DNA of 64,000 bases, from contig CP119308.1 of assembly GCA_029203165.1 (NCBI GenBank), positions 2,790,001 to 2,854,000 of the forward strand, in the 5' to 3' direction. Source of the DNA: Candidatus Microbacterium colombiense. GTDB lineage: Bacteria > Actinomycetota > Actinomycetes > Actinomycetales > Microbacteriaceae. Positions 55,865 through 63,702 of this stretch are shown one piece after another. How positions within the stretch are numbered: position 1 is the first letter of the stretch; every line of letters starts with the position of its first letter. The notes under the pieces were generated by a model that did no database searches, was not told where the DNA came from, and was given only the letters and a program-made list of their open reading frames with translations. A program made the translations under genes and the position numbers.

Positions 55865-55878
55865 TGTGCACGGTCACA
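55865..55878. promoter_or_regulatory. Operator O1: TGTGCACGGTCACA, in front of lacI
   Basis: On the minus strand it reads TGTGACCGTGCACA, one base different from operator O2. It lies at about +4 to +18 of the predicted lacI transcript, which fits autoregulation. Confidence 0.7.
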
Positions 55879-55888
55879 TCGTTAGTTC

Positions 55889-55917
55889 ATTATGTATCCC
55901 GAACGCAGAGATGTGCA
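55889..55917 (-). promoter_or_regulatory. Promoter of lacI gene
   Basis: Minus strand: -35 TGCACA (55912-55917), 17-bp spacer, -10 CATAAT (55889-55894). The -35 lies inside the palindrome at 55904-55925. Confidence 0.5.
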
Positions 55918-55925
55918 TCTCTGCG
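55904..55925. promoter_or_regulatory. Perfect palindrome (9-bp arms) over the lacI -35 box
   Basis: CGCAGAGAT and ATCTCTGCG are separated by GTGC. It may be a second regulator site or an RNA hairpin. The rest of the 55926-56145 gap holds a GATAAT at 56034 that could be the -10 of the next gene, and otherwise nothing recognised. Confidence 0.5.
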
Positions 55926-56145
55926 CGCAGACCGGGGCACAGTCCGTCCGTCTCGTGCACACCGGGTGTTCACCTCCGCGTCACTCCCAACGAAATGAGA
56001 AACCCGTCGTGACCCGGAAGTTGTCGCTACACTGATAATTACCCAGCGGTCTATCTACTGAGCCGCACCCGATGACACGCTCGCCTGAGAAGGGACTCAA
56101 CTTCGTCCTGGCCGGCCGTCGAGCGTATGGCGACAGGAAAAAGCC

Positions 56146-56835
56146 ATGAGCTCACCTCGACGAGTATCCATGACCCTCACTGCCGGGATCCTGCTGTGCG
56201 CAGGCATCCTCGCAGCCACTTTCACCACCACCGACCCCGAGTGGTGGGAGCTGTACTTCAGTCGCCTCGGCATGACCGGCGACCTGTCTGCCGCGCTGTT
56301 CAACGGTGGGCTGATCCTGGCAGGGATCGTGATCGCGGCGTCGGCCGTGATGATGAGGGTCTGGCTCGTCCGCTCACCCATGTACGCGCAGGCCGCGTAT
56401 CGTCGCGCATCGCACGTGGTGCCATTCTTCGTCGCCACACTGGGCATCAGCCTCGGCGCGATCGGGGTGTTCCCCCTGTCGGTCGACAAGACGGCGCACG
56501 ACAACGCCTCCCTGCTCATGCTCTCGTCCTTTGCGTGCCTGCTGATCGTGCATCGCATCTTCCTGCGCACGCTCTCGCGCTTGTTGAACACGCTCGCGAT
56601 CGTCTCCGGCGTGCTCATGATCACCAGCATGGCGGCGATGACCATGGGCATGATCAACCTGACGCTCTTCGAGGCGATCGGTTTCACCGTGATCCTGACG
56701 TGGGTGCACCTGCTCGAAACACAGCTCCGCGCCCTCTCTCCCGCCGTGGTTCGCGAACGTTCAGCAAACTCCCAGCAATTTTTTTTGTCCCCCATTTGGG
56801 GGACAAGCAAATTCGCGCTATCGTCTATTCAGTAG
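56146..56835 (+). CDS. Six-helix membrane protein (DUF998-like)
   Basis: This 229-residue protein has about six hydrophobic helices (for example TLTAGILLCAGILAATFTTT and VLMITSMAAMTMGMINLTL) and conserved-looking WWELYFSRLGMTGDLSAALFN and HNDNA-type loop KTAHDNASLL. The layout resembles DUF998 proteins of unknown role. Its last 25 residues (from SANSQQFFLSP) are coded by an AT-rich stretch with eight consecutive T and a 22-bp palindrome, unlike the rest, so the natural C-terminus may be shorter or the gene may have been altered here. AGGAAA precedes the ATG. Confidence 0.68.
   Translation: MSSPRRVSMTLTAGILLCAGILAATFTTTDPEWWELYFSRLGMTGDLSAALFNGGLILAGIVIAASAVMMRVWLVRSPMYAQAAYRRASHVVPFFVATLGISLGAIGVFPLSVDKTAHDNASLLMLSSFACLLIVHRIFLRTLSRLLNTLAIVSGVLMITSMAAMTMGMINLTLFEAIGFTVILTWVHLLETQLRALSPAVVRERSANSQQFFLSPIWGTSKFALSSIQ
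56785..56806. promoter_or_regulatory. Perfect 22-bp palindrome preceded by T8
   Basis: Arms TTGTCCCCCA and TGGGGGACAA flank TT. The eight-T run is at 56779-56786. A TATCGT at 56819-56824 could be a -10, placing the palindrome over the -35 region. Confidence 0.6.
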
Positions 56836-56997
56836 CTGGGGCTACAAGGCTGAACATCTGGGGTGTTGAGCCGAACGCAGTGAGGCAGAGCAGCCACGTC
56901 CCTTGTGGCGCACCCTCTCGAGAATCCGGTTGGGGAACTGGAAATCTCGAGAGGGGCTGCCCGCTCGGACTTCTGTTCTGTGTCACCCGATCCTGTG
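56836..56997. other. 162-bp intergenic stretch with an 11-bp inverted repeat and a direct repeat
   Basis: CCCTCTCGAGA (56913-56923) pairs perfectly with TCTCGAGAGGG (56945-56955) around 21 nt. CTGTGTCACCCGAT is repeated at 56978 and 56994. No open frame with support is present. It could encode a small structured RNA driven from the palindromic promoter, or hold terminators for the converging genes. Confidence 0.4.
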
Positions 56998-57930
56998 TCA
57001 CCCGATGATGCGAGCGCCCGGCACCGGGCCGTGCACATGCAGCGCTTCCCGCCCTGAACGCCGCAGTGCCGTTTGCACATCGAGGGCGACGTCAGGATCG
57101 GCGCACAGGAGGGCGATCGTCGGACCCGAACCCGACACGATCCCCTGCAGCGCCCCGGCGCGCACGCCTTCGTCGATCGTCTCGGCGAGGTCGGGACGCT
57201 CGAACAGCGCCGCAGCCTGCAGATCGTTGAACAAGGAGTCGGCCAGCTCCGCCGGATCACCCGCACGAAGCGCCTGCAGCACGGGGATGGGCACGTCGAG
57301 CGACAGAGGCGGATCGTCGGCGAGCGCGCCTTCTTCCTCGCGCAACGCGTCCAGGCGACCGTAGACGACCGGCGTCGACAGGCCCTGCTCACTGGTCACC
57401 AGCACCCAGTCGAAGCGTCCCCGCGCGAGAGCGGGGTTCAACTGATCGCCGCGCCCGGTTCCGACCGCTGTGCCGCCGTGCAGTGCGAAGGGGACATCAG
57501 CGCCCAGTCGTGCGGCCAGATCGTGCAGGCGTGCCGGCGAGAGACCGGTCCCCCACAGCGCGTCGCACGCGACGAGAGCAGCCGCAGCATCCGCCGATCC
57601 GCCGCCCATCCCCCCGGCGACCGGAACGCTCTTGCGGATCTCGAGCGCCACACCCCCGGGATACTCCGTCGCGGTGGCGAGCAGCTTGGCCGCACGCATC
57701 GCCAGGTTCCGGTCGTCGAGGGGCACGCTGTCGACATCATCGACACCCGAGACCGTCAAGGAATAGTCGTCGGCGTGGCGGGCGATCACGTCTTCGTACA
57801 GCGAGACCGCCTGGAACACGGTCGCCAGGGCGTGATAGCCGTCCTCATGGCGTCCGCCGACACCGAGGAAGACGTTGATCTTCCCCGGCGCGCGCACATG
57901 CACGGACTCGGCGGACGCGGAGAGGCTCAT
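56998..57930 (-). CDS. ispE: 4-diphosphocytidyl-2-C-methyl-D-erythritol kinase
   Basis: The 310-residue GHMP kinase acts in the MEP isoprenoid pathway. HVRAPGKINVFLGVGGRHEDGYH is the N-terminal substrate motif, VPVAGGMGGGSADAAAALV the ATP-binding GHMP loop, and GIVSGSGPTIALLC the C-terminal motif. The length is normal. It follows the aldo/keto reductase by 13 bp, in the rsmA-ispE neighbourhood common in bacteria, here with the reductase inserted between. Confidence 0.94.
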   Translation of the reverse strand: MSLSASAESVHVRAPGKINVFLGVGGRHEDGYHALATVFQAVSLYEDVIARHADDYSLTVSGVDDVDSVPLDDRNLAMRAAKLLATATEYPGGVALEIRKSVPVAGGMGGGSADAAAALVACDALWGTGLSPARLHDLAARLGADVPFALHGGTAVGTGRGDQLNPALARGRFDWVLVTSEQGLSTPVVYGRLDALREEEGALADDPPLSLDVPIPVLQALRAGDPAELADSLFNDLQAAALFERPDLAETIDEGVRAGALQGIVSGSGPTIALLCADPDVALDVQTALRRSGREALHVHGPVPGARIIG

Positions 57931-57943
57931 GATCCGGTGACCG

Positions 57944-59011
57944 TCACAGCTCCGAGGACTTCGCCCACAGGTTGACGTCGATGGATCCCGCCAGTTCGTC
58001 GATCCGGGCCAGCTCCTCGGTCGTGAGGGCCGGACCGTTGACGGCCGCGATGTTCTCATCGAGCTGCTCGGTGCGCGACGCACCGATCAGCGCCGACGCC
58101 ACCACGGGGTTGCGCAGCGTCCACTGCAGTGCCAGCTGGGCGAGCGACTGACCGCGTTCGCGAGCGATGTCGTTCAGTGCCCGCAGCGTCGTCACGGCAT
58201 CGTCGCTCAGCGCACCGCTCGGCAACGACCCGCGCTGCTGCGCGCGATCGGCCGTTCCATCGCCGAGGTACTTGTCGGTGAGCAGACCCTGGGCGAGCGG
58301 GGTGAACGCGATCGCGCCCAGTCCGTTGGCCTGCAGGGTGTCGGTCAGACCGTCCTCGACCCAGCGGTTGAGGATCGAATAGGCGGGCTGGTGGATGATC
58401 AGCGGGGTGCCGAGATCCTTCGCGACGGCCACGGCCTCCTCGGTGCGCTCCGCGCTGTACGAGGAGATGCCGACGTAGAGGGCCTTGCCCTGACGCACGA
58501 GCGTGTCCAGCGCGCCCACGGTCTCGGCGATCGGCGTGACGGGGTCGACCCGGTGCGAATAGAAGATGTCGACGTAGTCGAGTCCCATCCGGGTCAGCGA
58601 CTGCTCGGCGCTGGCGATGATGTACTTGCGGCTGGCGAAGTCGCCGTAGGGGCCCGGCCACATGTCCCATCCGGCCTTCGACGAGATGATGAGCTCGTCG
58701 CGGTACGGGCGGAAGTCCTCGGCGAAGATCCGGCCGAAGTTCTTCTCGGCCGAGCCGTAGGGCGGGCCGTAGTTGTTCGCCAGATCGAAGTGGTTGATCC
58801 CGTTGTCGAACGCATGGCGCAGCAGTGCGCGCTGGTTGTCGAGCGGGATGTTGTCGCCGAAGTTCCACCAGAGACCGAGCGAGATCGGCGGCAGGTACAG
58901 GCCGGAGGAACCGACCTGTCGGTAGGAGAACTGCTGGTAGCGGCTCTCATCGGCCGCGTACGGGCGGTGCAGTTCGGGAACGTGGGGGCTGAAGCGGGGG
59001 GAGTCGGTCAC
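57944..59011 (-). CDS. Aldo/keto reductase (YghZ/Mgr type)
   Basis: The protein is 355 residues from GTG, overlapping the rsmA stop by 4 bp. The AKR tetrad is visible: Asp and Tyr in HFDLANNYGPPYGSAEKNFG, Lys in IISSKAGWDMWPG and His in IFYSHRVDP. PLAQGLLTDKYLGDGT and GASRTEQLDENI form the NADPH site. The WDMWPGPYGDFASRKYI segment is characteristic of glyceraldehyde-3-phosphate or methylglyoxal reductases. It may detoxify aldehydes. Its place between rsmA and ispE is unusual. Confidence 0.9.
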   Translation of the reverse strand: MTDSPRFSPHVPELHRPYAADESRYQQFSYRQVGSSGLYLPPISLGLWWNFGDNIPLDNQRALLRHAFDNGINHFDLANNYGPPYGSAEKNFGRIFAEDFRPYRDELIISSKAGWDMWPGPYGDFASRKYIIASAEQSLTRMGLDYVDIFYSHRVDPVTPIAETVGALDTLVRQGKALYVGISSYSAERTEEAVAVAKDLGTPLIIHQPAYSILNRWVEDGLTDTLQANGLGAIAFTPLAQGLLTDKYLGDGTADRAQQRGSLPSGALSDDAVTTLRALNDIARERGQSLAQLALQWTLRNPVVASALIGASRTEQLDENIAAVNGPALTTEELARIDELAGSIDVNLWAKSSEL

Positions 59012-59877
59012 GGTGCCAGATTAGCCGTTGGCGATGACTGCGCGTGCTGGGCGATGCGCTGATAGTCATCTACCGTAAGATCCTCGCCGCGCGCGGTCGG
59101 CGCGACACCGGCAGCCGACAGCACCTCGGAGGCAGCGGCGGAACTGCCGAAGAGGCCGGACAGCGCCTGGCGCAGCATCTTGCGACGCTGGTTGAAGGCG
59201 GCATCGACGATCTGGAACGTGCGGCGCCTCTCGTCGACGCTGCCCCGCTCCCCCTCGGATCGATCGAAACCGACCAGGAGGCTGTCGACGTTCGGCACCG
59301 GCCAGAAGACCTGCCGTGAGACGGTGCCGGAGAGCTTCCACTCGCCGTACCAGGCGGCCTTGACGCTCGGAGATCCGTAGATCTTCGAGCCGGGCTTCGC
59401 CGCGAGGCGCTCCGCGACCTCGGCCTGCACCATCACGACGCCACGCTGCAGGTAGTCGAAGTTCTCGAGGAAGTGCAGCAGCACGGGCACCGAGACGTTG
59501 TACGGCAGGTTGGCGACGAGCACCGTCGGCTCTCCTGGCAACTCCGTGATGCGCAGGGCGTCGGCATCGACGACCGTGAGCGCCGCGGGGTCCACCCCGT
59601 GCTCGGCGACGGTCTGCGAGAGCCGGGCGGCGAGACGATGGTCGATCTCGACGGCGGTGACCGCGGCCCCGGTCTCCAGGATGGCGAGCGTGAGGGATCC
59701 GAGTCCCGGTCCGACCTCGACCACGCGCTCGCCCGGCTGCACGCGGGCGGCATGGACGATCTTGCGCACGGTGTTGGCATCGACCACGAAGTTCTGCCCC
59801 AGCTTCTTGGTGGGGGTGACGTCGAGCTCGGCGGCGAGGCGGCGGATCTCGGTGGCGCCGAGCAGGGTGACGGTCAT
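59008..59877 (-). CDS. rsmA: 16S rRNA (adenine1518/1519-N6) dimethyltransferase
   Basis: The 289-residue SAM methyltransferase has KKLGQNFVVDANTVRKIV, VVEVGPGLGSLTLAIL (SAM motif I) and VLVANLPYNVSVPVLLHFL with the catalytic NLPY. The C-terminal helical domain (RRKMLRQALSGLFG) is complete. It dimethylates two adenines at the 3' end of 16S rRNA during small-subunit assembly. It is followed by the aldo/keto reductase with a 4-bp overlap. Confidence 0.95.
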   Translation of the reverse strand: MTVTLLGATEIRRLAAELDVTPTKKLGQNFVVDANTVRKIVHAARVQPGERVVEVGPGLGSLTLAILETGAAVTAVEIDHRLAARLSQTVAEHGVDPAALTVVDADALRITELPGEPTVLVANLPYNVSVPVLLHFLENFDYLQRGVVMVQAEVAERLAAKPGSKIYGSPSVKAAWYGEWKLSGTVSRQVFWPVPNVDSLLVGFDRSEGERGSVDERRRTFQIVDAAFNQRRKMLRQALSGLFGSSAAASEVLSAAGVAPTARGEDLTVDDYQRIAQHAQSSPTANLAP

Positions 59878-59894
59878 CCCTCCATTCTCCCCTA

Positions 59895-59939
59895 CGCCCG
59901 GCGCTCCCCCGTCGCCCGGCGCTCCCCCGTCGCCCGGTG
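59895..59939. repeat. 18-bp tandem repeat, 2.5 copies, between rsmA and MFS gene
   Basis: CGCCCGGCGCTCCCCCGT is repeated exactly at 59895 and 59913, with a partial third copy, in the divergent promoter region. Confidence 0.8.
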
Positions 59940-59953
59940 TCCGTGGCTCTCAG

Positions 59954-59959
59954 TAGTCT
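59954..59959 (+). promoter_or_regulatory. -10-like TAGTCT before MFS gene
   Basis: TAGTCT ends 6 nt before the ATG at 59966, favouring this ATG over the adjoining GTG at 59963. Confidence 0.45.
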
Positions 59960-59965
59960 TCTGTG

Positions 59966-61231
59966 ATGCCCACTCTCGGTGAACTCGTCGCGCCGCGCCG
60001 CATGGGGCGCGACTTCCGGTGGCTTCTCGCCTCATCGTGGACGAGCAACGTCGGCGATGGAGTGGCGTTGGCCGCCGCTCCCCTGCTGATCGCGTCGATG
60101 ACCTCGTCGCCGATCCTGGTGGCTTCGGGAGCGATCCTGCAGTTCCTTCCCTGGCTCGTGTTCGGTCTGCACGCCGGCGCCATCGCGGATCGCTTCGACC
60201 GACGCCGACTGGTCATGTTCGCCAACGCCGCACGCGCCGTCGTGCTCGCCGCGCTCTGCGTCTTCCTCGTCACCGGCACCGCCACCATCTGGATCGTGCT
60301 CGCTGTCGCCTTCCTCTACGGCACGGCCGAGGTGTTCGTCGACACCGCCGGCAGCACGCTGCTGCCGATGCTCGTGAAACCGGCCGACCTCGGCGTCGGC
60401 AACGCCCGGCTCCAGGCCGGCTATCTCGTCGCGAACCAGTTCGCCGGGCCGCCGCTGGGAGCCTTCCTGTTCGCCGCCGGCACCGCGTGGCCGTTCCTGC
60501 TCGAGATCGTGTGCGTCAGCCTCGCCGTCGTTCTGATCTCGCGCATGGCCCACACGCCCGTGCCCGAGCGTGACGGCGGCGCAGGGACGAGCAGGGTGCA
60601 CACCGACATCGCCGAGGGACTGCGCTGGCTCTGGCACAACCCGCCGGTGCGGATGCTGGTGCTGATCATCCTGCTCTTCAACGTGACCTGGGCAGCGCCC
60701 TGGGGCGTGCTCGTGCTCTACGCGACCGAGCACCTGAACATGGGAGCGGTCGGCTTCGGCGCCCTGACGACGGCGTCGGCGATCGGCGGCCTGCTGGCGA
60801 CCGTGAGCTTCGGCTGGCTGGAGCGGCACGTGTCGTTCGCGACACTGATGCGGGTGGTCCTGTCGCTCGAAGTGCTCATGCACCTCGCATTCGCCCTGAC
60901 CACCACCGGGTGGGTCGCTCTCGTGATCATGTTCGCCTTCGGCGCTTACGCGTTCGTCTGGGGCACGATCTCGACGACCGTGCGCCAGCGGCTCGTGCCC
61001 CCGGCGTTGCAGGGCCGGGTCGCGTCGGTGAACATGGTGGGCGTGTTCGGCGGCATGGTGATCGGACAGGCGCTGGGCGGAGTGATCGCCGAGGTCTGGG
61101 GTCTCACGGGTCCCTGGTGGTTCGCGTTCGCCGGAGCGGCGCTCACCCTGGTGTTCGTGTGGAAGCCGATCTCGCAGATCGTGAGTGCGACACCGGTCTC
61201 CGGCGACGATCAGTCCGTGAAGGAGCCGTAG
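59966..61231 (+). CDS. MFS exporter (DHA3 drug-efflux type)
   Basis: This 421-residue protein has twelve membrane helices. FRWLLASSWTSNVGDGVALAAAPLLIASMT is the conserved first helix of the DHA3 subfamily, and GAIADRFDRRRLVMFANAARA is the loop 2-3 signature with the D-R-x-D-R-R pattern. A basic loop divides the two halves. Related proteins export macrolides, tetracycline or siderophores by proton exchange. It lies on the opposite strand inside the metG-tatD-rsmA-ispE block and its end overlaps tatD by 22 bp. Confidence 0.85.
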   Translation: MPTLGELVAPRRMGRDFRWLLASSWTSNVGDGVALAAAPLLIASMTSSPILVASGAILQFLPWLVFGLHAGAIADRFDRRRLVMFANAARAVVLAALCVFLVTGTATIWIVLAVAFLYGTAEVFVDTAGSTLLPMLVKPADLGVGNARLQAGYLVANQFAGPPLGAFLFAAGTAWPFLLEIVCVSLAVVLISRMAHTPVPERDGGAGTSRVHTDIAEGLRWLWHNPPVRMLVLIILLFNVTWAAPWGVLVLYATEHLNMGAVGFGALTTASAIGGLLATVSFGWLERHVSFATLMRVVLSLEVLMHLAFALTTTGWVALVIMFAFGAYAFVWGTISTTVRQRLVPPALQGRVASVNMVGVFGGMVIGQALGGVIAEVWGLTGPWWFAFAGAALTLVFVWKPISQIVSATPVSGDDQSVKEP

Positions 61232-62082
61232 ACCCGGAGGGTGTTCTCGGCGATCCGCGCCGCGAGTTCATCGACCTCGATGCCGAGCTCGGCTGCCATG
61301 AACCGCACCGTGATCGGCACGAGATAGGGCGCATTCGGGCGTCCTCGCAGGGGAACGGGCGTGAGGAAGGGGGCGTCGGTCTCGACCAGGATCCGGTCCA
61401 GCGGCGTGACGTGCAGCGCATCGCGCAGGTTCTGCGCGTTCTTGAAGGTGACGTTGCCGGCGAACGACAGGTGGTAGCCGACATCCGCACAGACGCGGGC
61501 CATGACGTCATCGCCGGAGAAGCAGTGGAACACGGTGCGTTCCGGTGCCCCGACCCGCTGCAGCGTCTCCAGCACCGCGTCGTGCGCATCGCGATCGTGG
61601 ATCTGCATGGCGATGCCGTGCTTCTTGGCGAGCGCGATGTGCGCCTCGAACGAGGCGAACTGGGCGTCATACCCCTCGGGCCCGGTGCGGAAGAAATCGA
61701 GTCCGGTCTCGCCGATCGCACGGGTGCGCGGATGCGCGGCGAGCTCATCGATCACCGAGATCGCCTCGTCCAGCCGACCGTCCGCCGCGTACGCCGGGGC
61801 GTCGTTCGGATGGATCGCGACCGCCGCGAGCACACGAGGGTCGGATGCCGCGGCCTCGACCGCCCACCGCGACGACTCGATGTCACCCGACGCCTGCACC
61901 ACGCCGGCGATACCGACGGCCGCGGCGCGATCCAGTTGCTCGGTCAACGTCAGCGGCTCCTCGCCGTCGACGATCTCCAGGTGCGCGTGGTTGTCGTAGA
62001 CCGCCACGGCCAGCGGCTCGGGAGCCGCCGGATACCGCAGATCCTTGCGTCCGTCACCCGACCTCTGCTGCACGTAGGTCAT
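61210..62082 (-). CDS. tatD: TatD-family metal-dependent DNase
   Basis: The 290-residue TIM-barrel hydrolase has metal-site motifs YDNHAHLEIV, IGETGLDFFRT, QIHDRDAH, FHCFSGDD and VETDAPFLTPVPLRGRPN. It fits the YcfH/TatD group, 3'-5' exonucleases in DNA repair and RNA turnover. An N-terminal stretch of about 25 residues precedes the barrel. It starts 3 bp after the metG stop, so the two are co-transcribed. Confidence 0.93.
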   Translation of the reverse strand: MTYVQQRSGDGRKDLRYPAAPEPLAVAVYDNHAHLEIVDGEEPLTLTEQLDRAAAVGIAGVVQASGDIESSRWAVEAAASDPRVLAAVAIHPNDAPAYAADGRLDEAISVIDELAAHPRTRAIGETGLDFFRTGPEGYDAQFASFEAHIALAKKHGIAMQIHDRDAHDAVLETLQRVGAPERTVFHCFSGDDVMARVCADVGYHLSFAGNVTFKNAQNLRDALHVTPLDRILVETDAPFLTPVPLRGRPNAPYLVPITVRFMAAELGIEVDELAARIAENTLRVYGSFTD

Positions 62083-62085
62083 GGC

Positions 62086-63663
62086 TCAGGACGCGGACTC
62101 CACCCGCGGGAACAGCGGGGTGAGTCCGTTGACGCTGGTGCCGGGACGCAACACGCCCCATGCTCCGGCCTCACGGATCGGCTGGTCCAGAAGACGCCCG
62201 AGGCTCTCCGCCGCGCCGAGGGCGACCCACAACTTCTCGGTCGACTGCGGCATCACCGGCGACAGCAGCACCGCGAGCGCACGCAGGCCCTCGGCGCAGG
62301 TGTACAGCACCGTGCCCAGGCGTGCACGCTGGGCCTCGTCGCGGGCGAGCGCCCACGGCTCGTTCTCGGTGATGTAGCCGTTGAGCGCATCGACGATGGT
62401 CCAGATGGCCGCGATCGCCTCATCGATACGGAACTGCTCGATCGCGGCATCCGCGTTCGAGGCCGCGTCGGCGACCAGTTTCTGGATCGCGAGATCCTTC
62501 TCGGTGTAGTCCGCAGCCGGGGGCACGATGCCCTCGAAATACTTCTCGATCATCGCGGTCGTGCGCGAGGCGAGGTTGCCGAAGCCGTTCGCGAGCTCGG
62601 CCTGATAGCGCGCCGACAGGTCCTCCCAGGAGAAGGAACCGTCCTGCCCGAAAGCGATCGCCGAGAGGAAGTAGAACCGGTAGGCGTCGGAACCGAAGAC
62701 GTCGGTGATCTCCGTCGGTGCGATGCCGGTGAGCTTCGACTTCGACATCTTCTCGCCGCCGACGAGCAGCCAGCCGTGCGCGAAGACGCCCTGGGGCACC
62801 TCGAGACCGGCGGCCATCAGCATCGCGGGCCAGATCACCGCGTGGAAGCGCAGGATGTCCTTGCCGACCACGTGATAGGCGGGCCAGCGCCGCGCGAACG
62901 TGGCGTCATCGTCGCCGTACCCCACGGCCGTGGCGTAGTTGAGAAGAGCGTCGACCCACACGTAGATCACGTGCGACTCGTCCCACGGCAGCGGGATGCC
63001 CCAGTCGAAGGCCGAGCGCGAGATCGAGAGGTCCTTGAGCCCCTGACGCACGAAGGAGACGACCTCGTTGCGCGCCGACTCCGGGCGGATGAAGTCGGGC
63101 TGGGTCTTGTAGAGCTCGAGCAGGCGGTCCTGGAACTCGCTCAGCTTGAAGAAATAGTTCTTCTCCTGCAGCAGCTCGAGCGGCTTGGAGTGGATCGCAC
63201 AGACCTTCAGTCCCTCGAAAGGACCGGTGCCGTCGAGGATCTCGGATTCCGGCTTGAACTCCTCGCAGCCCACGCAGTACAGCGCCTCATACTCGCCCGC
63301 ATAGATGTAGCCGCGGTCGTAGATGGCCTGCACGAACTTCTTGACCCGCTCCTCGTGCCGCTCCTGCGTGGTCCGGATGAAGTCGTCGTTGGCGACGTCG
63401 AGCGTCCGCAGCTGAGGGAACCAGCTCTCGGTGACGAGCTTGTCGACCCACTCCTGCGGGGTCACGCCGTTCGCGGCCGCGGCACGGAGCATCTTCTGCC
63501 CGTGCTCGTCGGTGCCCGTGAGCATCCAGGTGTCGTCGCCCGCCTGGCGGTGCCAGCGCGCGAGCGTGTCGACGGCCACCGTCGTGTACCCGTGGCCGAT
63601 GTGAGGCACGTCGGAAGGGTAGTAGATGGGCGTGGTGATGTAGAACGATTCGCCAGCGGGCAT
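62086..63663 (-). CDS. metG: Methionyl-tRNA synthetase
   Basis: The 525-residue class I synthetase has TTPIYYPSDVPHIGHGYTTV with the HIGH motif and VGGEKMSKSKLTG with KMSKS. The connecting insert holds one metal knuckle, CVGCEEF with a later CAIH. The short C-terminus without a tRNA-binding domain fits the actinobacterial form. Leaderless start: TAGAAT ends 6 nt before the ATG. It leads the metG-tatD pair. Confidence 0.96.
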   Translation of the reverse strand: MPAGESFYITTPIYYPSDVPHIGHGYTTVAVDTLARWHRQAGDDTWMLTGTDEHGQKMLRAAAANGVTPQEWVDKLVTESWFPQLRTLDVANDDFIRTTQERHEERVKKFVQAIYDRGYIYAGEYEALYCVGCEEFKPESEILDGTGPFEGLKVCAIHSKPLELLQEKNYFFKLSEFQDRLLELYKTQPDFIRPESARNEVVSFVRQGLKDLSISRSAFDWGIPLPWDESHVIYVWVDALLNYATAVGYGDDDATFARRWPAYHVVGKDILRFHAVIWPAMLMAAGLEVPQGVFAHGWLLVGGEKMSKSKLTGIAPTEITDVFGSDAYRFYFLSAIAFGQDGSFSWEDLSARYQAELANGFGNLASRTTAMIEKYFEGIVPPAADYTEKDLAIQKLVADAASNADAAIEQFRIDEAIAAIWTIVDALNGYITENEPWALARDEAQRARLGTVLYTCAEGLRALAVLLSPVMPQSTEKLWVALGAAESLGRLLDQPIREAGAWGVLRPGTSVNGLTPLFPRVESAS

Positions 63664-63669
63664 GGAGCA

Positions 63670-63675
63670 ATTCTA
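63670..63675 (-). promoter_or_regulatory. -10-like TAGAAT before metG
   Basis: TAGAAT on the minus strand ends 6 nt before the ATG at 63663. Confidence 0.55.
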
Positions 63676-63702
63676 GGCGGCTCACAGCCGGTGGTTACGC
63701 GC

